A DNA stretch of 64,000 nucleotides from Callorhinus ursinus. Its lineage: Eukaryota; Chordata; Mammalia; Carnivora; Otariidae. Location: contig NW_020313288.1 of assembly GCF_003265705.1 (NCBI RefSeq), forward strand, positions 2,356,615 to 2,420,614. Reading direction: 5' to 3'. Positions 23,001-31,087 of this stretch are shown here, in pieces. A program made the translations under genes and the position numbers. Within the stretch, counting starts at the first letter, position 1, and every line of letters starts with the position of its first letter. The notes beneath the pieces are model-generated. The model saw only the letters and a program-made list of their open reading frames with translations. It ran no database searches and was not told where the DNA came from.

Positions 23001-26000
23001 AGTCTGCATGCCGGGCCACCAGAATGTTCTGACACACCGACAGCAGGGGCCTGGACCTTTGAAACCCCTAGAACCACCCCACCCCGAGGCCAGGCCCCAG
23101 GCCAGTGCTCAGCTACCCCCCGGGAGGGTGGGCAGGATCCAGGCCACCATTCACAGATGCCCCTGCTGGTACCAGAGTCACAGGATGGCCCCAGGTGGCC
23201 AACGTTTGCCCCCTTGCAGACCCCAGGTGGGCATGACCGCCCGAGGGACCAGGAGTGAGCTGGGCCAGCTCAGGGCACCGGTCAGATGGCACCCACAGAG
23301 AGCACCCCATGGAGGCTCCCAGCAGGGCTGGAGATCCGCGCTGGCCTGGAGCTTGGCTGGCGCCCCTGGGGGGCAGAGTTAGGGTGAGGAGAGAGAGTGA
23401 GGTGCAGCTTCCCACTGCCTCCAGGCCCCAGGAGGAGACGCATGCGGAGGAGGACCTGCAGCAGATCACGGTGCAGGTGGAGCCCGCGTGCAGCGTAGAG
23501 ATCGTGGTCCCCAAGGAGGAGGACGCGGGGTGAGTGTCCTATTGCCGGACTCGCACACGTGCGTCTGCTCTGATCTCATTGGCTGAGCATGGTCACGTGG
23601 CCAGCTGGCAGCAAGGCAGGCTGGGGAATGTAGTCCACGTTCTGGGCAGGGAGGGGGGGTGAGGGGAGGCTGGGAATGGGGCCTCCCACTGGAAAGGGGG
23701 GGATGCCGGGCGTGGGAACCAGGCAGTCTGTGCAGGGGCCGCTGGGGGCTGGCACTGCTGCCTCATCAGGGCCTCTGATCTCCGGCAGAGCTGCAAGTGA
23801 GGTGTTAATCCTGGCGTTCTCACCCACCGTGGCCCGGAGCCCCCGGCTTGCGGGAGGGGGCTTTCCGGTCCCCCTGGGAGCCACCTCTGGACGCAGTCCC
23901 CTTTCCCAGCTGTGTTGTGTTCCTGTGTCATTCACTTCCACTCTTCCTTAATGCCTTCCTTCCAACTTCTGGTTTGTCTCCGTGTATGGTCCTCCCTTTC
24001 TGGCGGAGGTCGAATGTTTGGGCTCCTTTTTTTCTGCAGCTGCTGTTCTTGGCACTGCGCTCCTGCCGTGTTCCGTGGGTTCAGTGGGAGGCAGGTGTTT
24101 TCTACTGGCTCTTTGATAGAGGGCAGTGGCCTTCAGCCACCGGGGACACAGGGCAGGGTCTGGGGACACCTGTGCTTGTGACCCCGGGGCTCCTGGTGCC
24201 GAGGGCATGAGGCCAGCGACGCACTCCCACCAGTACCCGGGACCCCCTCAGAGAACTGTCTGGTTCACCCACCATGGTGCCACGGGGGAGAGACCCTGCT
24301 CTAGGGTTTATTTACAAGTGTCTCTCAACTTCCCAGGATTTGAAGACCTGTTTAGGTGTTTAGTACTTATGTCTATTTTAATTCAGTTACAGGTTCAAGA
24401 AAGTGGCCTTTAAAAGTGGATGTATATTTTATTTTTTTTTAAGGTTTTACTTATTTACTTGACAGAGACACAGAGAGGGAACACAAGCAGGGGGAGTGGG
24501 AGAGGGAGAAGCAGGCTTCCCGCTGAGCAGGGAGCCCAACGCGGGGCTTGATCCCAGGACCCTGAGATCATGACCTGAGTCGAAGGCAGACGCTTAACGA
24601 CTGAGCCACCCAGGCACCCCTAAAAATGGATGTATATTTTAAAAACGGATCAAAGCCTTCACGGTCAAATACGAAATTCATCTTTTTTTAAAGATTTTAT
24701 TTATTAGAGAGAGAAGAGAGAAAAAGCTGGGGGGAGGGACAGAGGCAGAGGGAGAAGCAGGCTCCCCACTGAGCAGGGAGCCCGATGTGGGGCTCAATCA
24801 TAGGATCCTGGGTTCACGGTACTTAACCAACTGAGCCACCCAGGCACCCCAAAATTCATTTTTTAATGTCAGTGGGCGTGTGGGAGAAACCTGTGTTCCC
24901 TGTTGAGGGATGGAACGTTCGGACCTGGCCGTGTCCAGTGTATTGATCCGTTGCTTTACATCCTTACTTGTTGGTCCCATTTGGTCTGTTTGGTTCTGTG
25001 TTTGCATTGTTATCAAATTTTTCTTGCTTGCCTTGGGATTTCTGCTTTACATGCTTTTAAAATTTCTCTTCTATCTCAAGACACCTTACTTAGCGGTAAT
25101 ACACACACCCCCAGCCTGCACTTTGCCATCAAGAATTATGTCACAGATATGCAGATGGACATGCAGTGTGACACACTTTTCAGCCTCTGTCCCCAAAACA
25201 GCCCACCCTCCCACGCGGCTGGAGAGCCAGCTCTCTGTGGTTACAGGTGCCCCCCATTTCGGAGCTGGGCATTTTGCTCATGAGATGGAAATTGTACCCC
25301 AATCACCCGGCCACCAACTGAGGCCGAGGCCTGGGCCTCGCCTCACCTTCCACCTGGAGCCTGTTTCCCGTCTGTAACTCAGGACAGCAGCAGCCCCCGC
25401 CCTAGGGGAGAGTTGCTGGGTGAATTCATGCCAGGCTCTTGAAAGGGCCTGGCACATAGTAAGTACGCAGTGAAGATTACGGAGGTTCTGGCCCCAACAT
25501 GGGGGTGGGTGCCAGCTGTCCCTACTTTACAGATGAGGGTACTGAGGCTGAATGATGGGAAAGGACTTCAGGGTCACCCGGGGGGTGAGTGGTGAGGCGC
25601 ACCTGCCCACCCGTGTGTGCGCTTGAGCAGGGCTGGGTAGGGACTCACCTGTTAGTGGGCGGGCAAATCCTCCTCACCCTTGCCTCAGAGGCATTTGGAG
25701 GTGGGGGGTTTGTTTTATTCGGCTTCCTGAGTCTTTTGTCTCTGTGATGACCTCCTGATGCGAGGATGGGAGGCGAGCTGGGGCTGGGGCTGGGGCCACA
25801 GGTGCTGTCCAGAGCCCCACCTCAGGACTCCCGTGTCGGCGTGTCCCCAGGGTGGAGGCTTGCCCAGCTGCTGCCGCTGCTGAAGCAGAAACCACCAGCC
25901 AGGCCTCGGAGCCCGCCAGCCAGGCCTCGGATGAGGAGGACACACCTGCCACGGACATCTACTTCGTAAGTCCCCTGTGGCTCCTTCTGTCTCCTGGTCC

Positions 26001-29000
26001 TCGACCAGACACACACTGCCATGCACACACACCCACGCACACTCACGGGGCACTCATGTGGACACGGTGCTCTCACTGGTCAACACTCACATCCGTATAC
26101 TCTTGCACGACCAGTGTGCCCTCACACGCATTCACACTCACACGCTCCCATGGCGTGGGAGCGCCCTGCCCCTCGCTGGCCAGGCCAGGCCACTCCAAGG
26201 CTAGGGAACTGCCCCGTCCCTCCTCCCCAGGCCTTGTGACCACCACCAGGCCACTGGGCAAGGCCCAGGTCCTAGCCATGCCACCGCGTCTCCCTAGGAA
26301 ACATCTGGAGTCCTTAAGCTCTGAGCCCCACTGGGCCCCCTTCGGTCCTGGGCAGACCCGGGGCCAGCCACTGAGGGCTGCAAACTGTGTGGATCTTCTC
26401 CCGCTGGGTGGCGGGCGCAGCTAGGTGGGTTCTGTTCTCAAGGAGGCCAGGGGATTATGTGCTTCACGCTGCCCTCCTCACTGGCCGAGGACTCATGGCT
26501 GCGCCCTGATGGGGCGGGGTCTGTTGGAGCAGGAAGGGGCCCTGCTCCAGGGACCCAGGACCTCTCTTCCAGAGCAGGGGGTCACCTACCCCTTTGCATC
26601 TCCCATAGGCAGACAAATTAGCTGGGCTGGGAGCCTGGGTGAGGTGGGCGCGGGGTGGCCAGGGAGCCTTCAGAGTCCGGTCCAGTGACCGCCCCCCACC
26701 CCTGACAGTGGGTCCTGAGGCTGCCTTCCTCGGGCAGCCCTATTCAGTGGTCAAAGGGCCTTATGCAATGAAGGGGACTGCCTGTCCTTCCAGGCTTTCA
26801 GTCCTGTCTCTGCCCCCGTGGCCAGTGAGCTGGGGGCCCGAGGCCATGACTGCCTTATATAGCACCACCCTGCTCTCTGTCTTGGGGCCTCTGTCTGGCT
26901 TTGAGAAGTGACAGGCGCATGCACTGTGTGTGTGTCCCCACACTCGCCGTCAGCTCCCCGTCCCTGGGTGCTTGGTTTGTGTCCCACCCTGTGGCTCAGC
27001 GTGTGAGGCGGCCCCAGGGGGCCGTGTCCTGTGTGTGCGTCTGGGTCCTGACACCTGAGTGGGTGGCCAGGCCCTGCGGGCAGCGGAGAACATAGCGGAC
27101 CACAGTGGGCCCCCACCACTCTGAAACTCACCTCCCGCTTGGCCATCGGCTTTCCTGCCCCTGCCCAGCGCCCTCCCCACCTGACCGCCCGCCAGATTCC
27201 TGTTGCCTCATCCTATGCTCTGTTTGCTTCCTCCCCGCCCGCCCGGCCCGCCCAGTTCACCGATGGGAGGTACTGGATTTACTCTCCCCGGCATCGCCGA
27301 CTGCGGGCCGTGACGCTGAGCTCCTCAGGGACTGTAAGTGACCACAGCAGGCGTCCAGGGAGCCCAGCCCCCGGTCCACCACCCTGGGCAGCAGGGAGCC
27401 ACAGGTCCTGGCTGCCCCTCGTCCCCTGAGAAGGGACTTGGGGAAAGAATCACTACGACTGAGGCCGGTCGTGTGTCCCCCAGCGATGTCACTTAGGTCC
27501 CTCTGAGGTGAGCATTGCTAGGCCTGCAGGCTCACAGCCATGGCTAAAGGGACTTGGCTGCAGGGGTGGGGTCTGCATCTGACCCTGGCCCCTGGCTGCC
27601 TCTGCCCCTCTCCCCAGCCTGCCTGAGTCAGGGACAAGTCGGTGGACACTTGTCCTGTATTCGGACCTGGCTGCCGATGGCTCCCCAGGGAAGCAGGGCA
27701 GTCATGTGGGTCAGCAAAGCCAGGCTCTTAACTGCAGGAGGGAGGAGATGTATTTCCATACCCACTTCACAGTTGAGAAACCAAGGTCTCGGCTCCCCAG
27801 AAAGCCCACAAGAGGGCATGGTTTAGGTAAAATCGGGGTCCAAATTCCCAAGCAGCCCCCGTGTCTAGTAGATGCTCATCTGTCTATTGTGTTTGGGACG
27901 CTGTGTGGATATCATGTAACAGTAGTATTCTCAGGACCTATTACTCTCCTCACGAGCAATAGATGAGGGGCCTAGAGAGGCCAAGTAACCTGCCCAGAGC
28001 CACACAGCGCTCAAGCAGGCAGAACAGGTTGAAGTCCTGAAGCAGGAGTTTCTGTTCTCAAGATGAGGCCCCTCGGAGGCTCACACCCCCAGCCCCAAAT
28101 GCCTCTGAGCGTCACTGGGTGTCCAGCTCTGCCGAGCAAACCCAAGAAATGAAAACCACTTCCCCAGACATTCCCACCATGCTGTGTCCTGCTGAGACAG
28201 GGATGCCACACCCCTAAAATGATCCAAGAGCTGAGGACGCACAGCAGGCCCTGAGGGCCGCCCACCGGGGGGAACAATTTGTAAAGGCTGCCTGCAGAGG
28301 GGTTGACCCCAGGGTGTGGGGATTTGGGAGAAGGAAGGGTGGGCTTCGTGGAGGGCACAGCGGAAGCTGGTGGGGGGCACATAGGAGCAGAGGGAGCAGC
28401 AAGTATGAAGGCTGGGTGAGTGGGAGCAGACCCTAGCGCCTGCAGTGCTGGGGAGGATGTGTCCTTGGCCCCACTTTAGTGGGGTCATCACGGGGTTCTG
28501 GGTCCTGCTGCCCGTGATCCCTCCGTCCGCCGGGACCAGCTCTTTGCAGAGTTCAGGTGGAGACCTTCTTGTCCCACGTTCTTGTCCCCTGGCTCTGAAC
28601 ATTGATGTAGCTGCCCTGTGTTGGACACTGGGCACGAGCAGCCCCAGACAGACCCTGCCCCCGGACTTCTGGGCAGGCTGGGGTTTTTGTGCGCTGTGAC
28701 CACTAAGCAGTGAGCAGGGCCTATGCGCCATTATACCAGTTCATCCGCTGAGGATGATCTTCAAGGCGTGTGTGGCCCTGGGCCAGGTGCTCAGACAAGA
28801 ATGAGCTGCCCATGGTGCCCGGTGGGCCAAGTGCCTCCTGCGGGTGCCACGGTCTGGCCCGTGAGGGCAGGTTCTGCAGCGAGAGCTGTAGGAGGGGCAG
28901 GGAGGAGTGGGCACAGAGGTGGGGAGAGGCAATGGGGGCCCCAAGGGGCAGCGAGGGCAGGGGGGCCTGCATTCACCCGGAGAGCACAGAGGCCACATGC

Positions 29001-30233
29001 TGGCGCTTGTCCTTCCCCAGGCTCTGAAGAAGGCACCCCTGCAGAGGCGAGGCTGGTTGTAGAGACCTGACCGAGGAGGGGCAGGTCTGGGGGCTCGTTG
29101 GGTTGTGGCCTCCGTGGGTTTAGCCAGGGCAGGTGCCTGCTCAGGCCCCGTGCTCCGAGCAGAGGCCAGGCAACGGGGTAGGTCCACAAGCGCTGAAGAC
29201 TGGGAGGTGGGGGTGCGCGGGAAAGAGGAAGAAGAAAGAGGAGAAGGGGGCTGGGGGGGAACAGACTCAGGAGGGACTGGTGTGGGTGCTGGAAGAACAT
29301 GCGGCCCCCCCCCGAGTCTGAGCCAGAATGGGGAACCCTTTCCCTGACACCCCTGGAGGAAAAGCAGCCCACCCTCTGGCTGGGCCTCTGTTGTTTGCTC
29401 TCCGGGTGCCCGGGGCCTTTGTCTCCCCTGGCCGATCTGTGCGTTTGGGCACGAGGAAATGGGCTCCACCCTGCGCGCCCCACGGCACTCATCACCCAGG
29501 ACCCCCAGTGGAGGGTCCTCAGGGCCCCGCCCCGGCTGGCGGCCCCGGTGGCCACACAGCAGGCAGGACCTGAGGCTGGGGTGCTGCCGGGCGCCCCGGG
29601 AGGCCCGAGCAGGAGGGACGACCAAGAGGGCGGAGCAGGAGGGGAGGGGACAGCAAGCAAACCCCGCCCCGCCCCGCCCCCTCCCGCTCCGCTGTACCAG
29701 GCCCCGCCTTGCACTCCGCGCCCCGCTTCCTGCCGCCTACCCCGCGCGCTGCCGCCGCTCCGCCCCGCCGGCCCCAGAGCCGTCCAGGTTGGGGTAGGGC
29801 CCGTCATGGGGAGGGCCGCGGGGGCTGAGCCGCCTACTCGTCGTCCGCGTTGGGGTCCGCCTCCTTTATTTCTGTTTCTTCCTTCCTCCTCTCGCCTCTC
29901 TCGCGCCTCCTCGCACCCCTGCTCTTCTGCGCCCTTCCTGCACGTGCACCCGCCCGCCCAGCCCACCGATGAGAGGAGCTGGGTGTACTCCCCGCTTCAC
30001 TATAGCGCGCACGCCCACCCAGCCTCCGACGGCGAGAGCGACACAGTAAGTGCGCCCGCGGCTTGCCACGCCCTGGGCCGGGGCTTCGGACCGCGCGCAC
30101 CGCCCCACCTGCCCAGGGACCGGCCGGGGAGACGGAGGCCGGGGGCGGCCGGGGGCGGGGCAGCCACCCCGCAGGTGGGGGTGCCGCCCGGCCCCACCGC
30201 TGCCCTCACCCGCCCCCTTGCCTTCCGCAGTAA
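5040..30233 (+). CDS. PIP5K1C: PIP5K1C, phosphatidylinositol-4-phosphate 5-kinase type-1 gamma (exons 2-18, 5' incomplete)
   Basis: Lipid kinase that phosphorylates PI4P to PI(4,5)P2 at focal adhesions and synapses. Spliced coding pieces: 5040-5071, 6515-6607, 7715-7845, 8563-8680, 11643-11795, 13029-13328, 13919-14124, 15645-15728, 17202-17250, 19173-19257, 20950-21111, 21907-22045, (corrupted microexon about 22143-22172), 23425-23529, 25851-25965, (alternative 27256-27333), 29962-30045, stop 30231-30233. Phases join without a frameshift. Without the two bracketed exons the window gives about 619 residues; with the missing first exon (about 32) and microexon (10) this approaches the human 668. 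Visible kinase features are the glycine-rich loop and ATP-site lysine ([15 protein letters not shown]), the MDYSLL segment, the metal-binding IGIID, and the type-I activation loop ([10 protein letters not shown]). The C-terminal tail contains WVYSPLHYS, the talin FERM-binding motif. CACTIN follows on the same strand. Identity is near certain; family comparison is from memory. Confidence 0.97.
5705..5723 (-). promoter_or_regulatory. CTCF-like motif (reverse strand)
   Basis: Reverse strand TGGTCACCAGGGGGCGGGC fits 17 of 19 CTCF consensus positions. PIP5K1C intron 2, not in a repeat I recognise. Confidence 0.5.
6080..6215 (+). repeat. MER20 fossil, forward
   Basis: 'ggcgactccgcccgagggga', 'gatgtctggggacatctgtg', 'gttgtcgtgatgggagg', 'aatgacccggcccagtgtc' follow MER20, with an internal deletion. 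Confidence 0.8.
6515..6607 (+). CDS. PIP5K1C: PIP5K1C exon 3
   Basis: 31 codons starting [20 protein letters not shown] and ending TTYKK, upstream of the kinase core. Acceptor CTCTGCAG is good. The donor AAG|GTTCTC is weak (positions +3 to +6 depart from GTRAGT), but the frame and conserved boundary fix it. Confidence 0.9.
7347..7362. repeat. C16 homopolymer
   Basis: Sixteen consecutive C in PIP5K1C intron 3. The length may be unreliable. Confidence 0.8.
7715..7845 (+). CDS. PIP5K1C: PIP5K1C exon 4
   Basis: Encodes the start of the kinase domain: [19 protein letters not shown], then the [16 protein letters not shown] segment. Acceptor TTTTCCTGCAG, donor CCCAG|GTAGG. Ends two bases into a Ser codon completed by exon 5. 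Confidence 0.95.
8563..8680 (+). CDS. PIP5K1C: PIP5K1C exon 5
   Basis: Encodes [20 protein letters not shown] through FGIRPDDYL, the N-lobe dimerisation and PIPK core region. Acceptor TTGCTCCACAG, donor TTG|GTAAGA. Confidence 0.95.
11347..11370. repeat. G24 homopolymer
   Basis: Twenty-four consecutive G in PIP5K1C intron 5. Quadruplex-capable if real, but also a common sequencing artefact. Confidence 0.8.
11440..11580 (+). repeat. MIR element, forward
   Basis: 'cctgggttcgaatctgtgct', 'gtgtggcctcgggcacagc', 'ctctctgagcctgtttcttc', 'atctgtaaaaggac' match the MIR core closely. It lies about 60 bp upstream of PIP5K1C exon 6. Confidence 0.75.
11643..11795 (+). CDS. PIP5K1C: PIP5K1C exon 6 (ATP-binding loop)
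   Basis: 51 codons in phase 0. [20 protein letters not shown] is the glycine-rich loop plus the ATP-binding lysine of PIP kinases. Acceptor CCCCCCCAG, donor ATG|GTGAGG. Confidence 0.96.
13029..13328 (+). CDS. PIP5K1C: PIP5K1C exon 7 (kinase core)
   Basis: Exactly 100 codons. Contains [27 protein letters not shown] and the [19 protein letters not shown] basic segment. Against remembered human sequence, only two conservative changes are evident near PTYKDLDF. Donor CTG|GTGAGG. Confidence 0.97.
13919..14124 (+). CDS. PIP5K1C: PIP5K1C exon 8 (MDYSLL catalytic segment)
   Basis: [20 protein letters not shown] carries the catalytic Asp region of PIP kinases, followed by a polar insert ([10 protein letters not shown]). 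The donor is AC|GTAGGT; exon 9 supplies the G that completes the Thr codon. Confidence 0.96.
14640..14800 (-). repeat. MER20 fossil, reverse
   Basis: Reverse strand reads 'gtccggggatgtctgtggtc', 'ctcctggcatcgagtgggtg', 'ccagggatgctgctcagccc'. PIP5K1C intron 8. Confidence 0.85.
15645..15728 (+). CDS. PIP5K1C: PIP5K1C exon 9 (IGIID metal site)
   Basis: Encodes [20 protein letters not shown] then IDILQSY. The IID triad is the counterpart of the protein-kinase DFG. Acceptor CTCTCTCGCCAG, donor TACAG|GTGGGA. Confidence 0.95.
17060..17175 (-). repeat. MER20 fossil, reverse
   Basis: Reverse strand reads 'ccatgtctggggacatttgt', 'ggtcatcacgactgggggtg', 'ctcctggcaccaagtgggtg'. It ends about 25 bp before PIP5K1C exon 10. 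Confidence 0.8.
17202..17250 (+). CDS. PIP5K1C: PIP5K1C exon 10 (activation loop)
   Basis: 49 bp encoding [16 protein letters not shown], the start of the type-I activation loop whose Lys-Lys pair and Glu set PI4P preference. Acceptor TTCTCTCTGCAG, donor GGG|GTGAGC. Confidence 0.95.
18408..18545 (+). repeat. MER20 fossil, forward
   Basis: 'ccatgtctggggacgtctgt', 'ctcctggcattgaaggggtg', 'gggatgctgctcagcctccc'. PIP5K1C intron 10. Confidence 0.85.
19173..19257 (+). CDS. PIP5K1C: PIP5K1C exon 11
   Basis: [19 protein letters not shown] continues the activation loop into the C-terminal end of the kinase fold (NTVFRKNS). Acceptor TCTCTCCCCAG, donor TCCT|GTGAGC. Confidence 0.95.
19455..19570 (+). 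repeat. MIR element, forward
   Basis: 'gagttcaggctccattgcgt', 'cctgtgtgacctcaagtggg', 'ctcagttttcccatctgtac' follow MIR. PIP5K1C intron 11. Confidence 0.65.
20950..21111 (+). CDS. PIP5K1C: PIP5K1C exon 12
   Basis: Post-kinase linker: [20 protein letters not shown] through [10 protein letters not shown](G). Basic and serine-rich, probably flexible. Acceptor CTCTCCACAG, donor GAAG|GTGACC. Confidence 0.94.
21520..21785 (-). repeat. L2 LINE fragment, reverse, PIP5K1C intron 12
   Basis: 'gtgcaaaggccctggggcag', 'tggtatgttggagggacagc', 'ggcctgtgtggttggagc', 'gtggctattggaagcc'. Reverse L2 order. Confidence 0.7.
21907..22045 (+). CDS. PIP5K1C: PIP5K1C exon 13
   Basis: Encodes [20 protein letters not shown] and the Ser/Thr-rich run ending SEQPRY(R). 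Donor CCG|GTGAGG; the last codon is split after CG. The next 200 bp are extremely G/C-homopolymeric (see microexon entry). Confidence 0.94.
22143..22172 (+). CDS. PIP5K1C: PIP5K1C microexon 14, apparently corrupted
   Basis: Mammalian PIP5K1C has a 30-base in-frame exon here, encoding RTQSSGQDG-type residues. At 22150-22164 the bases CAGTCTTCGGGCCAG encode QSSGQ in exactly the frame required by exon 13. The flanks, where AG acceptor, Asp codon and GT donor should be, are almost pure G or C. I infer base-call or assembly corruption; genuine loss is possible, since exon 13 also joins exon 15 in frame. Confidence 0.45.
22237..22366. repeat. 65-bp tandem duplication (two units)
   Basis: Units 22237-22301 and 22302-22366 are each 65 bp and differ at two positions by eye. 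Both contain CCTCCTGCGCTTTCCCACCC and GAGCTCCGCCTCTCT. The pair sits in intron sequence just after the corrupted microexon. Confidence 0.85.
23425..23529 (+). CDS. PIP5K1C: PIP5K1C exon 15
   Basis: Encodes [20 protein letters not shown] and [13 protein letters not shown](G) in the regulatory tail. Acceptor CTGCCTCCAG, donor GCGGG|GTGAGT. The first base completes an Arg codon whether or not the microexon is used. Confidence 0.94.
24125..24305 (+). repeat. MER20 fossil, forward
   Basis: 'ggtctggggacacctgtgct', 'ggggctcctggtgccgaggg', then a diverged right half. PIP5K1C intron 15. Confidence 0.65.
24431..24621 (-). repeat. CAN SINE (tRNA-Lys derived), reverse
   Basis: Reverse-oriented copy: oligo(T)/AAGGTTTTACTTATTT at the left, GAGCAGGGAGCCC and GATCATGACCTGAG in the middle, GAGCCACCCAGGCACCCC at the right. 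Target-site duplications at 24412-24430 and 24622-24640 (GGATGTATATTTT core, one mismatch) mark a clean insertion in PIP5K1C intron 15. Confidence 0.93.
24682..24850 (-). repeat. CAN SINE, reverse, second copy
   Basis: AAAGATTTTATTTATT at the left and GAGCCACCCAGGCACCCC at the right, flanked by AAATTCAT-type duplications (24675-24681 and 24852-24859). It has a small internal deletion relative to neighbouring copies. Only about 60 bp separates it from the previous SINE. Confidence 0.92.
25851..25965 (+). CDS. PIP5K1C: PIP5K1C exon 16
   Basis: Acidic tail with an internal 21-bp-period duplication giving [14 protein letters not shown], ending TPATDIYF. Skipping exon 17 joins this directly to the stop codon of exon 18, giving the short (i1-type) C terminus. 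Acceptor GTGTCCCCAG, donor TTC|GTAAGT. Confidence 0.94.
27256..27333 (+). CDS. PIP5K1C: PIP5K1C alternative exon (26-residue i3-type insert)
   Basis: 78 bp, in phase 0, with good sites (CCCGCCCAG and ACT|GTAAGT). Encodes [19 protein letters not shown] plus a Ser-rich end. Length and position match the 26-residue insert described for the neuronal i3 splice form. It resembles exon 17 ([10 protein letters not shown] versus [10 protein letters not shown]), suggesting an old exon duplication. Confidence 0.85.
29660..29770. promoter_or_regulatory. GC-box cluster upstream of exon 17
   Basis: Back-to-back CCCCGCCCC boxes (29662-29681), then further CCGCCT and CCGCCC elements in a CpG-dense block reaching past exon 18 (about 29,640-30,360). 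The pattern is promoter-like but sits inside PIP5K1C; no transcript is visible. Confidence 0.4.
29962..30045 (+). CDS. PIP5K1C: PIP5K1C exon 17 (talin-binding tail)
   Basis: 28 codons beginning [15 protein letters not shown] and ending SDGESDT. This is the i2-type tail; WVYSPLHYS is the known talin FERM-binding motif, also contacted by AP-2. Acceptor CCGCCCAG, donor ACA|GTAAGT. Human has QAPP where this sequence has HAHP. Confidence 0.95.
30231..30233 (+). CDS. PIP5K1C: PIP5K1C exon 18 start: stop codon
   Basis: Acceptor CTTCCGCAG is followed at once by TAA. Every upstream phase-0 exon choice (16, 26-residue exon, 17) therefore ends at the same stop. Confidence 0.93.
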   Translation, partial: 

Positions 30234-31081
30234 TTTCTATGCACTCACCGCCCTGGAGCCGAGCGCCCGCCGCCGCCGCCCTGGCCGCTTCGCGGAGGCA
30301 CTGCCCGCCCGCCGGACCCGCCTCCGCCGCCGGCCGCCGCCGCTCCTGTCAACTACCTATGACTGTGAACCTCCCTGAGTGTCCGATCACGTATTTATTT
30401 TGGGTCCTTACTCTTTGCACAAAGACGGCAGCACAGGTGTGCTTTTTTAGAAAAAGATTAAAAAAAAAAAAAAAACGTGTGGGAAAAAGGAAGAAAGTCC
30501 ACTCCACTGCACTTTGTAGTTCTTTGCTGTGCTTGCATGTGTCTCCTTGAGGGAATAAGGCCTGTTGGCTCCGGGGACCTGTGCCCGGAGCTGAGATCCA
30601 CACTCCGAGGTTCTGCCGCTCTCCACTTGGACGGGGTGCCCCCGCGCCCGCAGGCACTCTGGGCTCAGGCACTGGACATCCGCCCTTGGAGGTGGCTGAC
30701 CAGTGGTCTGGGGGCGGCTCTCCACCCCCCCCTCCATGTTTCCACCACCTCACCTGCCAGGTGACTCGGGAGCAGGAATGGCTAGGAGGCCACTCCTCTC
30801 CATGGAGCTCAGGACTGTGGGCCTCTCTGTCCTCCCCATGCGGCCTGCTCGGTATCTCGCAGAGAGGGCCTGAGGCCTACGTGAAGGGAGACGCGCTGGG
30901 CCCTCAGGCCGTGGGACTTCCAGAGAGCGGGTCCTGGAGCAGGGGCCCTCTCATGGTCAAGTTGCTCTGCTGTCCAGTAAGAGATCCTCCTCCAGGACCG
31001 GGAAGGGCTTTCTTTTCCTTTTGAGGTGGTGACGTGTAAACAACTTAAAGGATAGGAGACAAAGTTCTTTGTGAAAAACAC

Positions 31082-31087
31082 AATAAA
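31082..31087 (+). terminator. PIP5K1C: proximal poly(A) signal, PIP5K1C
   Basis: Canonical AATAAA about 850 bp after the stop, followed by a GGGGGGTTTGTC G/U-rich stretch. It could produce a short-3'UTR transcript. Confidence 0.5.

Noticed and set aside
28791..29966. Long reverse-strand open frame (391 codons)
   Set aside because: Low-complexity Pro/Ala/Gly composition in a CpG-rich block, with no recognisable domain or splice pattern.
29299..30378. Forward open frame (359 codons) covering exon 17
   Set aside because: Only the 28 codons 29962-30045 match a real protein; the rest is GC-rich intron and 3'UTR.
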